A stretch of DNA of 64,000 nucleotides from Endothia cerciana (lineage: Eukaryota; Ascomycota; Sordariomycetes; Diaporthales; Cryphonectriaceae): contig JALRMH010000005.1 of the NCBI GenBank assembly GCA_026119935.1, positions 992,001-1,056,000 on the forward strand, given 5' to 3'. Both the position numbers and the translations under genes were made by a program. Numbering within the stretch: position 1 is the stretch's first letter; the number at the start of each line of letters is the position of its first letter. Under the pieces are notes generated by a model. That model saw only the letters and a program-made list of their open reading frames with translations, did no database searches and had not been told where the DNA came from. Below are positions 50,978-62,899 of this stretch, piece by piece.

Positions 50978-51358
50978 TTACATGACCACACAGCAACCAC
51001 CGCTCTGCTGGGGAGCGTAGGGATCCTCGCCTTTGGGGACGACACCCCAGACGGAGGGGACCATGTAGTCTCGGGTGCTGTTGCAGTAGGCGATAATGCT
51101 ACACACAGGACTGTCAGCACAGGACTGCCCCCCCCCCCCCCGCAAAGAAACAACAACCACGTCGACATTGCCTCATGTGCTTCTGGACTCGTCTCACCTT
51201 TTGCTGGCCTGGGAAACGGGGATGCGTTCGCGCTCCAGATCCTCGCGCAGGCGGTTGTTCAGTTCTGTCAGGCGACGCAGCTTCAGGTCGGCCATGGACT
51301 GCTTGTTCTTCTTTATCTGGGTTGGGTCGCCAACGTCGCGGGAGGTGAACTGAGGCAT
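50978..51358 (-). CDS. GNG1: Heterotrimeric G-protein gamma subunit
   Basis: Two exons: 51358-51198 and 51098-50978 (intron 99 bp, GTGAGA, GTGTAG), giving 93 residues. The protein starts MPQFTSRDVGDPTQIKKNKQ and has the helical GGL region (SMADLKLRRLTELNNRLREDLERERIPV). It ends with the CAAX prenylation box CVVM, preceded by a second Cys that may be palmitoylated. Length and ends agree with the known filamentous-fungal G-gamma. It pairs with G-beta at the plasma membrane in pheromone, nutrient and development signalling. The frame is open upstream to another ATG at 51562, so an N-terminal extension of 68 residues is possible. The conserved start is preferred. The intron contains a 14-base C run on the plus strand (51128-51141). 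Confidence 0.95.
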
Positions 51359-54139
51359 GTTGTCTGGGGCGTTCGTCGAGTCGTTGGCCAAAGAGGCGTT
51401 GTCGTGGGTGGCGGCGGGGTGATTCACGGAACGCTGCGAAGTGTTGGAGTCGGTGGAGGGAGGTACGTGGCCCGAGAGGTCGGGATGGGTGGGCGAGCGA
51501 GGGATGAAAGTGCGAGCAGGAGTGTCAAGCTCTCGTTCTCTATCCTGCTCGGGCGAAGACATGGCGGTGGTCAGTCAAGTTGCAGATGGATAAATTCAAA
51601 AACAATGGAATCGGTCGGCCAATCAAGGCCTGAGACAATGTTGTCCGTCGACTGGCGGCCAGATGGGACCGAATCAGACGACGTGGTCGAGAGATGAATT
51701 TATCGTTATGGATCGGCAAGGTGCTTTCGAGGTCTGACGAGCGTGACGAGCAAGCGTATTCGCGCAGCGCAGCGGTAGGACAATTGACGACTGTTTTCTG
51801 GCTCCCGGGCTGCAGTGTGCAATGGGCGGGTGCACAAAGGATGAAAAACGTTTACTTACAGTCCAATTGCAACGAGATCCGGCAGAGCATCCGCTGATGG
51901 GGATATTTGCGTTCGTTGATGAAGGAGGGGATGGTTGCTTTTCGTTGGGCTGGAATGTAAAGGAGGGAATGAAGAGGTCAGAGTGGGCGACGGCTCTCGC
52001 ACGTCGCAAGTGTCGGGAGGAAAGGAAGACCAAGGGAGGGAGGGCGATGGTGCTATGGTAGGCTGGCCGAGGTGCCCAGATTGCCGGAAGGATGGGATGA
52101 ACCTAAAGGAACCCAAAGTCCCCCCCCCCCAGTCTGCTGTCTGTATGTACAGAACTGCGCAGTCCTGCTAAGGTAAGCCCGCAATGTCGCACCAGCCAGC
52201 AACGGGCAGGTGTGCGCTAGCCAGGGGGATGTACCTAGAAGCCACTGATCTCCGCTGCCTCTGTGGGCTATGGGGATGCTTTGTCAGGCGGTGTGATGGG
52301 GCGCCTGCACTTCCGTTCAGGGTTGTCCAGCTGGCTTGGCACAAAGGACTTGGCAGGGTCCAGGAGTCAGGGTCGATAGCGACAGCGAAAAGGTCATGCA
52401 CCCGTCTCTGTCTCGAGACACCTAGGCAGACACACACACAGGGAGGGAAGGGACCAAGAGGGGAGTAAATCAGCTTCAATCTGACGGCAGCGGGGGAGAA
52501 GCCAATAGCACCCAGGGGCTGCAGGGCCATTTGCAAGAAACATCAAGCAGCGAATTTGGATTGGCTAAGACAGGGGCGGTCTGATATTACTACAGACAAG
52601 GGTTCAGAGGGCCTCCAAACCACGGACATGTGCCTCATGTACTATGTGGTATCGCATCTGGCCTGCGCAGGCATGGAAGCTCATCCAGGGAGGATATCAC
52701 CACGTCCTGGACAGCCCTTGGCTCTCCAAGTGGCCGATCATGACCTGCCCTCTCATGTAGAACATATACCGTCCTCTGTGAATAACGTCCTCCCAGGCTG
52801 GCTGGGCGCGCATCTCCCATTTCCATTTCCGCATGCAGGTCCCCACCGGAATACCGTATGTCTCCACAGCCGTCCCCCGTGCGGAAATGAAGTCTAACCG
52901 GTTTGATAACGTCCACTGACCCTCGTGACCTGTTTGAAATCGATGAGATCTGGAACATGAAGCAGGTCCCGGATCTGAGCGTTGGGTAGGCGGGAGGATA
53001 AGCACGTAAAAGCACGTCAAGGTCTCAAATGCCTTCAAGGGCTTGGAGCCCTTATCCCGGGTTTCCTATAGTGGTAGGGGTCCTTGGTCCGTATTAGACC
53101 CAGGTTATCGGTCTGCACATGTTTGGTTTTGTGTCCTGTCACCCTTGGGGCCTGTCGAGGATTAGGACTTCGAGGTTCGCGCGGTGCCAAAACGGCCAGA
53201 GTTCAAGGAAGCAGCAATACGAAGCCTCGCTTAACCTACAGCTTGGTCAACCTACTACCGATCATCCCCCACTGCAGGTTACAATGCTACAACCGGGGAA
53301 TGTTGTAACATGCTATCATCAGAGTAGAGGCTGGCCTCCATCGCCTGACCTGACCTGATCTTTCGGTGTGCATTGCCCTGTCGATGTATCCTGGTAAACC
53401 TAAGCTGGCAGGGAGCCTCGGAGGGCTGAGTGAGGGCTGGCCCATACATATGCATAGCATAGTAACGTGAACGATTGGTTCAGTCCTGATACTTACATAA
53501 AACGCTAGACTGCAGTAACGTTATAGCAGCCAGATATTCTTATATATGTATAATTCACCTAACGGATAGAATGCATGCCGCGGGGCACGCCCCTCAATCC
53601 TGCCCAGAGACTGTCACCTCCCCCTCATCTTTGCCAGGAGGCAGACTCCTTCACGCATCTACGCTCTCTCAACAAGAGACTCGGCCCTAGTCGCCGCTAC
53701 AGACCGGCTCAGCCCATCAGGATTTCTTTGTCGTCTAGATTTCCGGACCTCCCTCGACGGGAATGCCCTTCTTGCCGCCTAGCAGACTTGATTGTTCTTC
53801 TGATTGTCATCGCCAGAGGCAGTCGAGCCGTAGCATTGCTCAGGCCTGCTAGGTCACCTGATTTCCAGCGCTAGGTTCCAAACGTGCACGACGGGCCAAC
53901 TACCACACATTTTGCTCCTGCCCCACTGCCTGCCTTTTTTGCGTGTCTGACTCCCGCACGCCAGCAGGCTCCCTAGAGATTTTTCCTGCGTCAGCCCAAG
54001 CCCAAGCCCAGGCCCAAACCCCAACATCGTGTCTTGAGGCTTCAGCCAGACCATCCATCAACAGGTTTCCATCGATCATCGATATCGATACCCTCATAGT
54101 CGAACCGCCCACCATCCCTTCGAGGGACTGCTGCCCAGC
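51359..54139. other. Divergent promoter region between G-gamma and eIF3a
   Basis: About 2.8 kb with no supported gene. The end nearest 51359 is probably the G-gamma leader; the end nearest 54139 is C/T-rich and is probably the eIF3a leader. A C run lies near 52120-52129. A CCCAAG-type repeat at 53996-54019 (AGCCCAAGCCCAAGCCCAGG) sits about 120 bp before the eIF3a start. Confidence 0.5.
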
Positions 54140-57100
54140 ATGCCCCCCCCCCCCCACCAGAAGCCTGAGAATGTCCTCAAGCGAGCCCATGAGCTCATCG
54201 GCGTTGGCCAGGCCCCCGCGGCCTTGACCCTCCTACACGAGCACATCACGTCCAAGCGGTCACGAAATGTCCCCATCGTATCGCTGGAGCCGGTGATGCT
54301 CCTCCTCGTCGAACAGTCCGTCGAGCAGAAGAAGGGCAAGTTGACCAAGGACGCGCTGTACCAGTACAAGAACATCGCCCAGAACAGCAACGTCGGTACC
54401 ATCGAGCTGGTCCTCAAGAAGTTCCTCGAGCTCGCCGCCGAGAAGGTCACTGCCGCCCAGCAGAAGGCAGATGAGGTCCAGTCCAGCATCGATGCCACGG
54501 CTGGCGAGGCTGGTGTCGACGACCTCGAGGCCAGCGAGACACCTGAGTCCATCCTGCTTGCCACCGTCTCTGGCGAGCAGTCCAAAGACCGTACCGATCG
54601 TGCCATCGTCACGCCTTGGCTTAAGTTCCTCTGGGAAGCCTACCGTACAGTCCTCGACATCCTCCGCAACAATGCGCGCCTCGAACTCCTCTACCAGAGC
54701 ACTGCCACGCAGGCCTTCGACTTCTGCCTCAAGTACACCCGCAAGACCGAGTTCCGCCGGCTCTGCGAGCTGCTCCGCAACCATGTGCAGACCGCCGCCA
54801 AGTACTCCCAGCAGATGCATGCTATCAACCTTAACGACCCGGACACCCTGCAGCGGCACCTCGAGACCCGCTTCCAACAGCTGAACGTCGCTGTCGAGCT
54901 GGAGCTCTGGCAGGAGGCTTTCCGCAGCGTTGAGGACATCCACACGCTCCTCAACCTGAGCAAGCGCCCGCCCAAGAACATCATGATGGCAAACTACTAC
55001 GAGAAGCTCACCCGCATCTTCCTCGTCGGTGAGAACTACCTGTTCCACGCCGCAGCCTGGTCTCGCTACTACCAGCTGCTACGTCAATCCGCCACCCTTG
55101 TCGCGGCCGGCCAGAGCAAGAAGTCTGATAACCCGCCCGCCACCGAGGCCGACCTGCAGAAGGCTGCATCCTTTGTCCTGCTCTCAGCCCTGTCCATTCC
55201 CGTCATCAGCACCACTCGCTCCCGGGGTGCAATGGTGGACTTCGACGAGGCCAGGAAGAACAAGAACTCCCGTCTTACCCACCTCCTGGGCATGACACAG
55301 GCTCCAACCCGAGCTGCTCTGTTCCAAGACCTCCGCGCCAAGCAGCTCCTCCGCCGTGCCCGCCCTGAGATTCGCGACCTGTACAATATCCTCGAGGTTG
55401 ATTTCCACCCGCTTTCCATTTGCCAAAAGATTTCCCCGATCCTGACACAGATCGGCGCCGACCCCGAGATGGAAAAGTACATCCTGCCTCTGCAGCAGGT
55501 CATCCTGACACGTCTTTTCCAGCAGCTGTCACAGGTGTACGAGACGGTTGACCTGACCTACGTCGAGAGCCTTGCCAAGTTCCCCGAGCCTTTCCAAGTG
55601 TCCCGTGCTACTATTGAGAAATTCATCATGAATGGCAACAAAAAGGGCGACCTGGCTATCCGCATGGACCATGCTACTGGTGTTCTGAGCTTCGATAGTG
55701 ACATCTTCTCTTCTTCCAAGGCTGCCAGCTCCGGCTCTGCGGCAGGCTCCGCCGAGGCCGATGCCGGCTCTGTCCAGAGACTCCAGAGCACACCTTCCGA
55801 GATCGTCCGCACTCAGTTGACCCGCCTGTTCAAGACACTTCACACCACCTGCTACTACATTGACCCTACCTTCAATGAGGACCGCATCAAGGCTCGGCAG
55901 GCTGCCCTGGCCCGCGCCGAGGCAGGCGCTGAGCAGGAGCACAAGGAGATCCTGGCACGCAAGGAAATTATTCAGAAGCGCAAGGATGAGGTCTCTCAGC
56001 TGAGGGCTCGCATTGAGCGCGAGAATGCGAATGCTAAGCGCCTGCGTGAACAGCAACTGCAAGAAGCCGAGGCCCAGCGCCTCGCGCAGGAACTGAAGGA
56101 ACGTGAGCAGCGGCGAATGGAGAAGGAGCGCCAGGAGATCCACCGACGCGAGGTGGAAAACACCATCAAGGAGCTCAAGATCGAGTCGAAGGCTCTCGGA
56201 CTCGAGGAAGAGGACCTCGCGAACTTCGACAGCAGCCGCCTCCGTGCGATGAAGTTGGCCCAGCTTGAGCGTGTCAAGAATGATGTGAACGAGAAGCTGC
56301 GGATCACAGGCAAAAGGATCGACCACCTCGAGCGCGCGTTCCGGAAGGAGGAGGCAAAGAAGCTGGGTGAGGACTACGAGAAGCAGCGCGTTGCTGATCT
56401 CGCGGCTTATGAGAAGAGCAAGGAGGAGGAGCTCATCACCTCGAAGCAGCAGCATAAGGCGAACGTGGAGCTCAAGCACCGCGTGCAGCGTCTGGTGCCG
56501 TACTACGAGGAGTTCAAGCAGAGCCTCTACGAGCGCCGTCGTGAGGACTTCGACAAGCGGCAACGGGAGGCGGACCGTGCTCTGGAGAAGGCCATCGCCG
56601 AGCGGAAGAGAGAGTTCCGCGAGCGGAAGCTGCGCGAGAAGCGGGAGCGCGAGGAGAAGGAGCATGCTCTGCGCGAGGCCGAGGAGAAGGCGGCACGCGA
56701 GAAGGAGGAGCGTGAGCAGCGGGAGGCTCAGCGCCGGGAGGAGATGGCACGGATCAAGGCCCAGCGCGAGGAGGAACGCCAGGAGGCCCTGGAGAAGGCT
56801 GCCATGCAAGCTCGTCGCGAGGAGGAGGCTCTTGCTCGCCGCAAGGCCGAACGGGAGGGTGCTCGTGCTCCAATCCCCGTGCGTTCCGCTGGGCCGCCTA
56901 TGGAGCGCACCGACTCTGGCGAGCGTCCATCTGGCCCACCCCGTCTGGCCCTCGCTGGCAACAAGCCCAGCTGGCGTGAGCGAGAAGCTGCCAAGTCACA
57001 GGCCCAGAGCCAGGGCGGTGCCGAGACAACTTCCCCTCCTCCTGCCCGCCCGACTCCACCGCCCGTCGAGCGCTCCGAGCGCCCCGAGCGCCTTGAGCCC

Positions 57101-57427
57101 CCCGAGCGTCCCGAGCGCCTTGAGCGTCCCGAGCGTCCTGAGCGCCTTGAGCGTCCTGAGCGCTCTGAGGCCGCCGATCGTCCATCTGGCCCACCCCGTC
57201 TGGCGCTTGCGGGCAACAAGCCAAGCTGGCGTGAGCGTCAGGCAGCCAAGGACGCGGCCGGTGGCGCTGCTGATCGCAGCGGTCCTCCGCCTATTGCGAG
57301 TCGTTCAGGCTCTGGTCGCGGCGAGAATGGCCGAGATTCCAGCCGAGATGACCCTCAGGAGACTTTGAAGGCTTCTGGTGCGCCTGGCAAGTGGGTGCCG
57401 CGGCACCTGAGGGAGGGTGGAAATTGA
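54140..57427 (+). CDS. TIF32: Eukaryotic translation initiation factor 3 subunit A
   Basis: A single exon of 1095 residues, close to the family size in filamentous fungi. Order of parts: an N-terminal helical repeat region ([21 protein letters not shown] ..., '[21 protein letters not shown]', '[22 protein letters not shown]'); a PCI domain (about 330-520, ending '[18 protein letters not shown]' and '[11 protein letters not shown]'); a long charged coiled coil (about 590-915, spectrin-like region that binds eIF3b and other subunits); and a low-complexity tail with two copies of a [18 protein letters not shown] block around an ERPERLE-type repeat. It is the scaffold of eIF3, which loads mRNA and Met-tRNA on the 40S subunit. 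The start codon is followed at once by 13 C bases. Confidence 0.97.
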   Translation: MPPPPHQKPENVLKRAHELIGVGQAPAALTLLHEHITSKRSRNVPIVSLEPVMLLLVEQSVEQKKGKLTKDALYQYKNIAQNSNVGTIELVLKKFLELAAEKVTAAQQKADEVQSSIDATAGEAGVDDLEASETPESILLATVSGEQSKDRTDRAIVTPWLKFLWEAYRTVLDILRNNARLELLYQSTATQAFDFCLKYTRKTEFRRLCELLRNHVQTAAKYSQQMHAINLNDPDTLQRHLETRFQQLNVAVELELWQEAFRSVEDIHTLLNLSKRPPKNIMMANYYEKLTRIFLVGENYLFHAAAWSRYYQLLRQSATLVAAGQSKKSDNPPATEADLQKAASFVLLSALSIPVISTTRSRGAMVDFDEARKNKNSRLTHLLGMTQAPTRAALFQDLRAKQLLRRARPEIRDLYNILEVDFHPLSICQKISPILTQIGADPEMEKYILPLQQVILTRLFQQLSQVYETVDLTYVESLAKFPEPFQVSRATIEKFIMNGNKKGDLAIRMDHATGVLSFDSDIFSSSKAASSGSAAGSAEADAGSVQRLQSTPSEIVRTQLTRLFKTLHTTCYYIDPTFNEDRIKARQAALARAEAGAEQEHKEILARKEIIQKRKDEVSQLRARIERENANAKRLREQQLQEAEAQRLAQELKEREQRRMEKERQEIHRREVENTIKELKIESKALGLEEEDLANFDSSRLRAMKLAQLERVKNDVNEKLRITGKRIDHLERAFRKEEAKKLGEDYEKQRVADLAAYEKSKEEELITSKQQHKANVELKHRVQRLVPYYEEFKQSLYERRREDFDKRQREADRALEKAIAERKREFRERKLREKREREEKEHALREAEEKAAREKEEREQREAQRREEMARIKAQREEERQEALEKAAMQARREEEALARRKAEREGARAPIPVRSAGPPMERTDSGERPSGPPRLALAGNKPSWREREAAKSQAQSQGGAETTSPPPARPTPPPVERSERPERLEPPERPERLERPERPERLERPERSEAADRPSGPPRLALAGNKPSWRERQAAKDAAGGAADRSGPPPIASRSGSGRGENGRDSSRDDPQETLKASGAPGKWVPRHLREGGN
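57060..57180 (+). repeat. In-frame GAGCGYCCY repeat in eIF3a tail
   Basis: About ten imperfect nine-base units encode ERP/ERL triplets ([19 protein letters not shown]...). They lie between two near-identical 20-residue blocks (56929-56992 and 57175-57238), so the whole segment looks like a local duplication with slippage. Confidence 0.8.
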
Positions 57428-58164
57428 TTGTCTGGTACAGAGCTTGTTCTTTGGCAGGTTGAGGTCGTCAAGTAGCATCCTGCAGATAAAAATGACGGAG
57501 GGCGGTTTCACGAAATATAATCGGTATCTGGATTACAGCTTTCTTGGAGGCCTTCCGCATACTATGGAAAGCTCGTTGCTTGTAAGGATCGTCTTGCTGT
57601 ACGGCATAAGTATGTGATCATTGTCATAGCATGCCAATTTGCATCAACTAATCTGCAGGTAGTTGTGACATCTCATCGAGCGAGCCTCTGAAGTTGTTTC
57701 TGGCCAGAAGTATGTCTAGGCTCGTTTCAGTACTATTCGTGCTCTAACAGCCATTTCCCTCGTCCGAAGCGAGAAAAGAGTATGGATCCCGCGTGCAGAC
57801 CCAGGTTAGCTAATACCATCATCACCGCGATTGAGGCAATTGATGCCTCTGCTGCATCTTCAATATGGCTTGCTAGAATTGACCCTCAGCCTGCGAGTGA
57901 TGCACAAGATACCGACAGCTACCTGAAAGTATTGTCTCGCAAACGGCGATTGTGCTTGCTGAAATGAACATCAACGTGCAAGCCTGTCTGCGACTCGATT
58001 CTTGCTGAGATGCTACTATAGCGTAAAATACAGAGACTGGGGTTGGTTCTTTATCGATAAGACGCAAGGCTGCCACATTGAACTTTTTCTCTTGTCGCGG
58101 CGGCCGCCATCTCCAAACTTACTTGCCCAGTCTCTGCGCAGAGACACTTTGCAACACCTGCAAG
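57428..58164. other. Spacer between eIF3a and NIP7
   Basis: Holds the eIF3a 3' flank and the NIP7 promoter. No coding sequence supported. Confidence 0.55.
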
Positions 58165-58974
58165 ATGCGTCCCCTCACAGAGCCAGAGACCCAGACGCTG
58201 TTCCAGAAGCTGGCACACTACGTACGTAAGCGACGACAGTACCTTAAGAGGTCTGGGCACACGGGGAAGAAGAGACCTGCTAACAACGCCATGTGCAAAC
58301 ACAACAGACCGGCAACTCCCTCAAGAACCTGATCGCGCCGCTCGACGACTCGCCGAATGCAGACCGATATGTCTTTCGGATACACAAGGACCGTGTGTAC
58401 TATGTGAGGCTGTCCATTGCCAACCTGGCGGTGTCGATCGGTGCGTTTCCCCCCCCCCCCCCCACCTCCCCCCGGGCCTCCTCCTCCTCCGCCCGTTCCG
58501 CCACCTAGGTGGCCCTCGTACTTCCGCCGCCACCTACAGCCCGAGACCAGGGGGGAAAAACAGACTTACTGACCGGCGGCTCCAACGCATGCTACAGAGC
58601 GCGAGAAGCTGACCTCGCTCGGCATCTGCCTCGGCAAGTTCACCAAGACGGGCAAGTTCCGCCTGCACATCACCTCGCTCCCCATCCTCGCCGAGCACGC
58701 CCGCTACAAGATCTGGGTCAAGCCCAACGGCGAGATGCCCTTCCTCTACGGCGGTAACATCGTCAAGGCGCACGTCGGGAGGTGGTCCGACGACTGCCCC
58801 GAGCACCAGGGGGTCGTGGTGTACAGCATGAACGACACGCCGCTGGGGTTCGGCATCACGGCGAGGGGGACGAGCGAGGCGAGGCGGCTGGACCCCACGG
58901 GCGTCGTGGCGTTCCGGCAGGCGGACTGCGGAGAGTACCTGCGGGATGAGGATAACCTGTTCGCATCTGGCTAG
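58165..58974 (+). CDS. NIP7: 60S ribosomal subunit biogenesis protein NIP7
   Basis: Three exons: 58165-58221, 58308-58440 and 58598-58974, giving 188 residues, against about 180 in yeast. Introns are 86 bp (GTACGT, AACAG) and 157 bp (GTGCGT, CTACAG); the second contains a 15-base C run (58449-58463). The protein begins MRPLTEPETQTLFQKLAHY and carries the C-terminal PUA domain with the highly conserved LGICLGKFTKTGKFRLHITS, 'KIWVKPNGEMPFLYG' and 'GVVAFRQADCGEYLRDED'. NIP7 binds pre-rRNA and is needed for 27S pre-rRNA processing and 60S assembly in the nucleolus. It follows eIF3a on the same strand, so two translation genes are adjacent. Confidence 0.96.
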
Positions 58975-59188
58975 GTGGAGGGAGGGGGGTGGGGAGAACT
59001 GTACGGGGGAGGACGATCGCATCATGTAGGGCGTTCAGGCGTTCAAAAAAAAAAAAAGGAAAAAAAGCAAGACACGGGTCTACTTTTGTTTTGGGGAGGG
59101 CCTTTGTGCGGGCCTTCTACCTCTTCCGTCTAGATACCAAAATTGAAAACTGGGCCATTTTTGCCAGCCCTCGGCGCCCGCATGGGCG

Positions 59189-60848
59189 CTATGCCTTGGA
59201 CTCATACTCCGCGACACCAAGCACGGGCGTCGCCGTGCCCGGCCCCATGGGCGTGGGGGTCTGCGGTCTGCTCTCCCTCTTGAATAACGTGACGTGCTCC
59301 CGCTCCGCGACGTACCCGCTGTCGGCATAGTCCAGCAAGCCCTCGATCTCCTTGCTCTGGTGTCCCCTGATCCGGAGGATCTCCGTGGAGGAGTAGTTGA
59401 CGATGGCCCGGCCGACATCCTGCGGCTCGCCATGCCACGGCCTTCCGTCCGCGCCCGCGCCGCTGTTCCTCTCGACGACCAACAGGCGGACGCACTCGTG
59501 GCCGGAGAAGTTCCCATCGACGTCGACCACACCGACGGGGAGGAGGCCGGCCTTGTTGAGGAGCGCCTTGTAGCAGCCCTGGTCTATGTAGACGTCGCCG
59601 TGGGGCTTCAGCCCGTGCAGGATCCAGAACGACCTGTCGCGTATGGGGTGCGGGGAGGGCAGGAAGCGCGTGTGCAGCGGCACGGCCTGGTGCCGCGCCG
59701 CGGGGTCGACGCTCTGCAGCGATGCGGCGGCCGACCTCGCCAGGGGGTGGTCCCCGGGGTCGGCAGCGGCGGCGACGGCGACATGCCCGTTCTCCCTCGT
59801 GAGGAGCGACGCGGGGGACCTGCTGGCCTGGATGTGCTGCGCGATCCTGCCGATGTTGCCCGGGTTCGAGGCGCGCGTGATCACCGTGGTGACGCCTGCC
59901 GAGGTGGCGAGGCGGGCGGCGACGATCTTGGTCGACATGCCGCCCGTCCCGAGGGCCGAGCCGGCGGACGAGACTGAGGAGGGGGAGGGTGCTGCGTCAG
60001 CGGATGCTTTCCCACCGGAGAGGGGTTCACGGCATGGGCGCGGCGGGAGAGGGCTTACCGTCGGCCTGCAGGGCCCCGATGTCCTCCACGACGTCGATGG
60101 GCTGAGCATCGGGGTGCGTCCGCGGGTTCTTGTCGTACAGGCAGTCCACGTCCGTCATGAGGAACAGCAGATCCGCGTGGACCATGGCCGCCGTTATGGC
60201 GGACAGCGTGTCGTTGTCGCCAAACTTGATCTCGGAGACGGCGAGGGTGTCGTTCTCGTTCACGATGGGGATGACGCCCATGTCCAAGAGCTCATTGAAG
60301 GTCCTCTGCGCATTTAGATACCTCGAACGCTGTGGTGCCCCACCGTCAGCCGTCCCTCCGTCCATCCGGTCCAGCATATCCCACGCACAGCCCCGTCTCC
60401 CATCGTCTGGCCGGAAAAGAAATGGTCCTACTCACATCCGCTATATCGTTCCTGGTGAGCAGGATCTGGGCCACGGGCTGCTTGAGGTGGTTGAACAGGC
60501 TGTCCCAGATGTTCATGAGGCGGCACTGCCCTATGGCGGCGAGCGCCTGGAGCTGGGCGAGGTGCTTGGGCCGCCTCTCCTTCTCCATGCGCCGCAGGCC
60601 GACGCCGATGGCGCCGGAGGAGACGATGACGACGCGGTGGCCATCCTCACGCAGCCTGTGGGCGGTCTCGACTATGAGCGAGAGGTTGGAGAGGAGAGGC
60701 TGGTGGGTCTTCTCGTCCACTATAGAAGACGTCCCTGGAGGGCGAGTTGGTGAGTGGGTGAGCGAAGGGAGACTGGCCGGAAAGGGGCCGGGAGGGTGGA
60801 GGGCTCACCAAGTTTTATGACTATGCCGAGCGACCTGTGGCTCTTCAT
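59189..60848 (-). CDS. PRO1: Glutamate 5-kinase (gamma-glutamyl kinase)
   Basis: Four exons: 60848-60809, 60734-60436, 60329-60059 and 59973-59189, giving 464 residues. Introns are 74, 106 and 85 bp. The amino-acid-kinase domain is complete: [13 protein letters not shown] (nucleotide loop), [13 protein letters not shown], 'LTRNDIAD', '[25 protein letters not shown]', [12 protein letters not shown] and [22 protein letters not shown]-terminal PUA domain (about 320-450; [11 protein letters not shown], '[25 protein letters not shown]') follows. It phosphorylates glutamate in the first step of proline synthesis in the cytosol. Proline usually feeds back on this enzyme. It converges with NIP7 over 214 bp and is divergent from ATP23. 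The C-terminal 25 residues are Pro/Thr-rich and not conserved. Confidence 0.96.
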
Positions 60849-61624
60849 GTCTACCAGAGGGTGGTAATGTCAGTGCTGTGAGATGACCTGCTGCATGACA
60901 ACATCCGGTGGGACAGTCCTCGGTAGGATAATCCTCAGTTGGGATCACAGCAACCGGCGACCTGTTGTGGGGCTATGGGATGACCCTCGTATGAAATATT
61001 CTGAAGATGTCTGTCTGCAACCCAGTTCCTGCAGCCTGATGTCTCATGAAGCAAGGCCTCAAGGTATCCAGGGAATTCAGGATATAGAAACCGGTGAAGA
61101 TGTCCTTACAATGTGACTCGACCCTGGAATCCATTTTAACATCCTGGGTTTCCCTCCGCCCCAGACGGCCCCAAGAATATAGTCACTGGCCAGGGCACGC
61201 TGAAGCGCCAAAAAAGTGATGTCAGGCGTGGCTAATCCACTTCAGAACCTCGAGTCGGTGCAGTACCGGAGTAAATGGACATGGGGGGATCTCGGACGGC
61301 GCAAATGCGATGTGACATGCACTGGATCTTTTCTTCTTTTTTGGAAAAAAAATTCTTGGTGGACCTTGGAAGTTGAAGCCGGCCTCGGTGGGTCTGACTT
61401 TTTTAGTGGGGGCCCCGGCTAAGTAAGTACTGGTACAGTAGTACTTTAGGCGACGGCTGCGTTTTAAACGCGAGCAGCTGCAGCGCGTCCTGGGCAACTC
61501 ACCTCACCACGAAATACACAAATACTGCGGCCTCGGAGAACACCTTGTCGCTGACCGCAGCCCCTCCCCCACGATAGTCTCGACCTCAGCCGCGAGCCCA
61601 CCACCGCCGAGCTCAGACCCGGCG
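60849..61624. promoter_or_regulatory. Divergent promoter region of PRO1 and ATP23
   Basis: 776 bp between two divergent start codons. No ORF is supported. Short A/T-rich patches (61330-61350) break an otherwise mixed sequence. Individual promoter elements cannot be assigned by eye. Confidence 0.5.
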
Positions 61625-62512
61625 ATGTCTCCCTCCTCCTCGGCGCCCTCCACAGCCCCCTCCTCGCCGTCCCCCCCGCCCCCGGGGCCCAACCTCTACC
61701 TCGAGAACGACCCCTCCCGCACGGGCTTCGACCCCTCCACCAAGTGGTGGATCAACTACTTCCACATCCTCACGGGCCACGTCACGCCCGAGGGCGTCTT
61801 CCACTACCGCGAGAGCCGCAGCCGCGTCCACGAGGCCCGCGACGTTAAGCGGTGCGAGGGGTTCCGCGACTGGCTCTTCGCCTACAGCCCGACCGTGACC
61901 TTCCTCAACGACCGCATCGCCGAGCTCAACCACGGGCGCCGGATGGACGCCTCCAACGTCCTGTGCCGCCGCTGCCCCGCGCGGCTGACGGCGGGCGGGC
62001 AGGTCGAGAGGCAGGGCGGCGGCTTCGAGCCGAGGCACGGCATCCTGGTCTGCGCCAACGAGATACGGAACCGAGGCCACCTGGAGGACATACTGGCGCA
62101 CGAGATGGTGCACGCCTATGACGAGCTGAGGTTCGAGGTCGACTTCCGGGGCCAGAGGGACCTGAGGCAGGCTGCCTGCACCGAGGTAGGCTACCGTTCT
62201 TCCCTGCCACTCTCTGAGGGCTGACGTCGGTGGGGGGGGGGGGGGGTTGGAGATGATGGCTAACGCTGGGCTTACGCTGGACAGATACGGGCGTCGATGC
62301 TGAGCGGCGAGTGCAGGTTCACAAGGGAGTTCTGGACAAGAAGCAACTGGAGGCTGACGGAGCAGTTCCAGGACTGCGTCAGGCGGCGCGCGGTGCACTC
62401 CATGATGGCACGGCCCTGGGTCAAGGACGACGTGCAGGCGGTCAAGGTCGTGAACGAGGTGTGGGATTCGTGTTTCTCGGACACCAGGCCGTTTGACGAG
62501 GTGTACAGATGA
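61625..62512 (+). CDS. ATP23: Mitochondrial inner membrane protease ATP23
   Basis: Two exons: 61625-62185 and 62285-62512 (intron 99 bp, GTAGGC, GGACAG, containing a 15-base G run), giving 262 residues. The protein has the M76 metalloprotease motif H159-E-M-V-H163 within [15 protein letters not shown], and several conserved Cys ([25 protein letters not shown]). It ends '[10 protein letters not shown]', as the family usually does. The N-terminus is Ser/Pro-rich. In yeast, Atp23 sits in the intermembrane space, removes the Atp6 presequence and helps assemble the ATP synthase Fo part. The Cys residues fit import through the disulfide relay. Confidence 0.95.
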
Positions 62513-62899
62513 GGCCGGGGACACACATAGACACGACACAGGCAGGATACCAATGATACCACCACTCCACGCTCTGACGCTTGAACAGGTGTTGCATTCT
62601 CAAACACGGTAGTATCGTCCACGGAGCTGGTGCGCGCCCTTTGTGCTGTGTCCTGCGCTCCCGTGGACATTGATCTCGGCTTCTTGTATATAGCAGTGGG
62701 GGGTCGGACTTGTAAGGACCGCAAAGCGCTGGAAATGCCAATAAAACGCCCCTTGACCTGAACACCCATGAAGGCCATCCCAACGGCGCGTGACCAAACG
62801 CCAAACAAATGTAAAGTGTATAATGCGATCATCCACCTCCTACCCACTAGGCCTTTCACAGTACGGCCTTGCTTAACCCGCGTTCGTGGGTCTCCATGA
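62513..62899. other. Convergent spacer between ATP23 and Aurora kinase
   Basis: 387 bp; 3' flanks of the two convergent genes. No coding sequence supported. Confidence 0.6.

Noticed and set aside
54260..55048. Minus-strand ORF of 262 codons
   Set aside because: Antisense shadow of the eIF3a N-terminal region.
55529..56809. Long minus-strand ORF (426 codons) rich in Leu
   Set aside because: It is antisense to the eIF3a coiled coil; codon bias of the true gene keeps the opposite strand open.
61613..62539. Minus-strand ORF of 308 codons
   Set aside because: It is antisense to ATP23, runs through the ATP23 intron, and has no motif.
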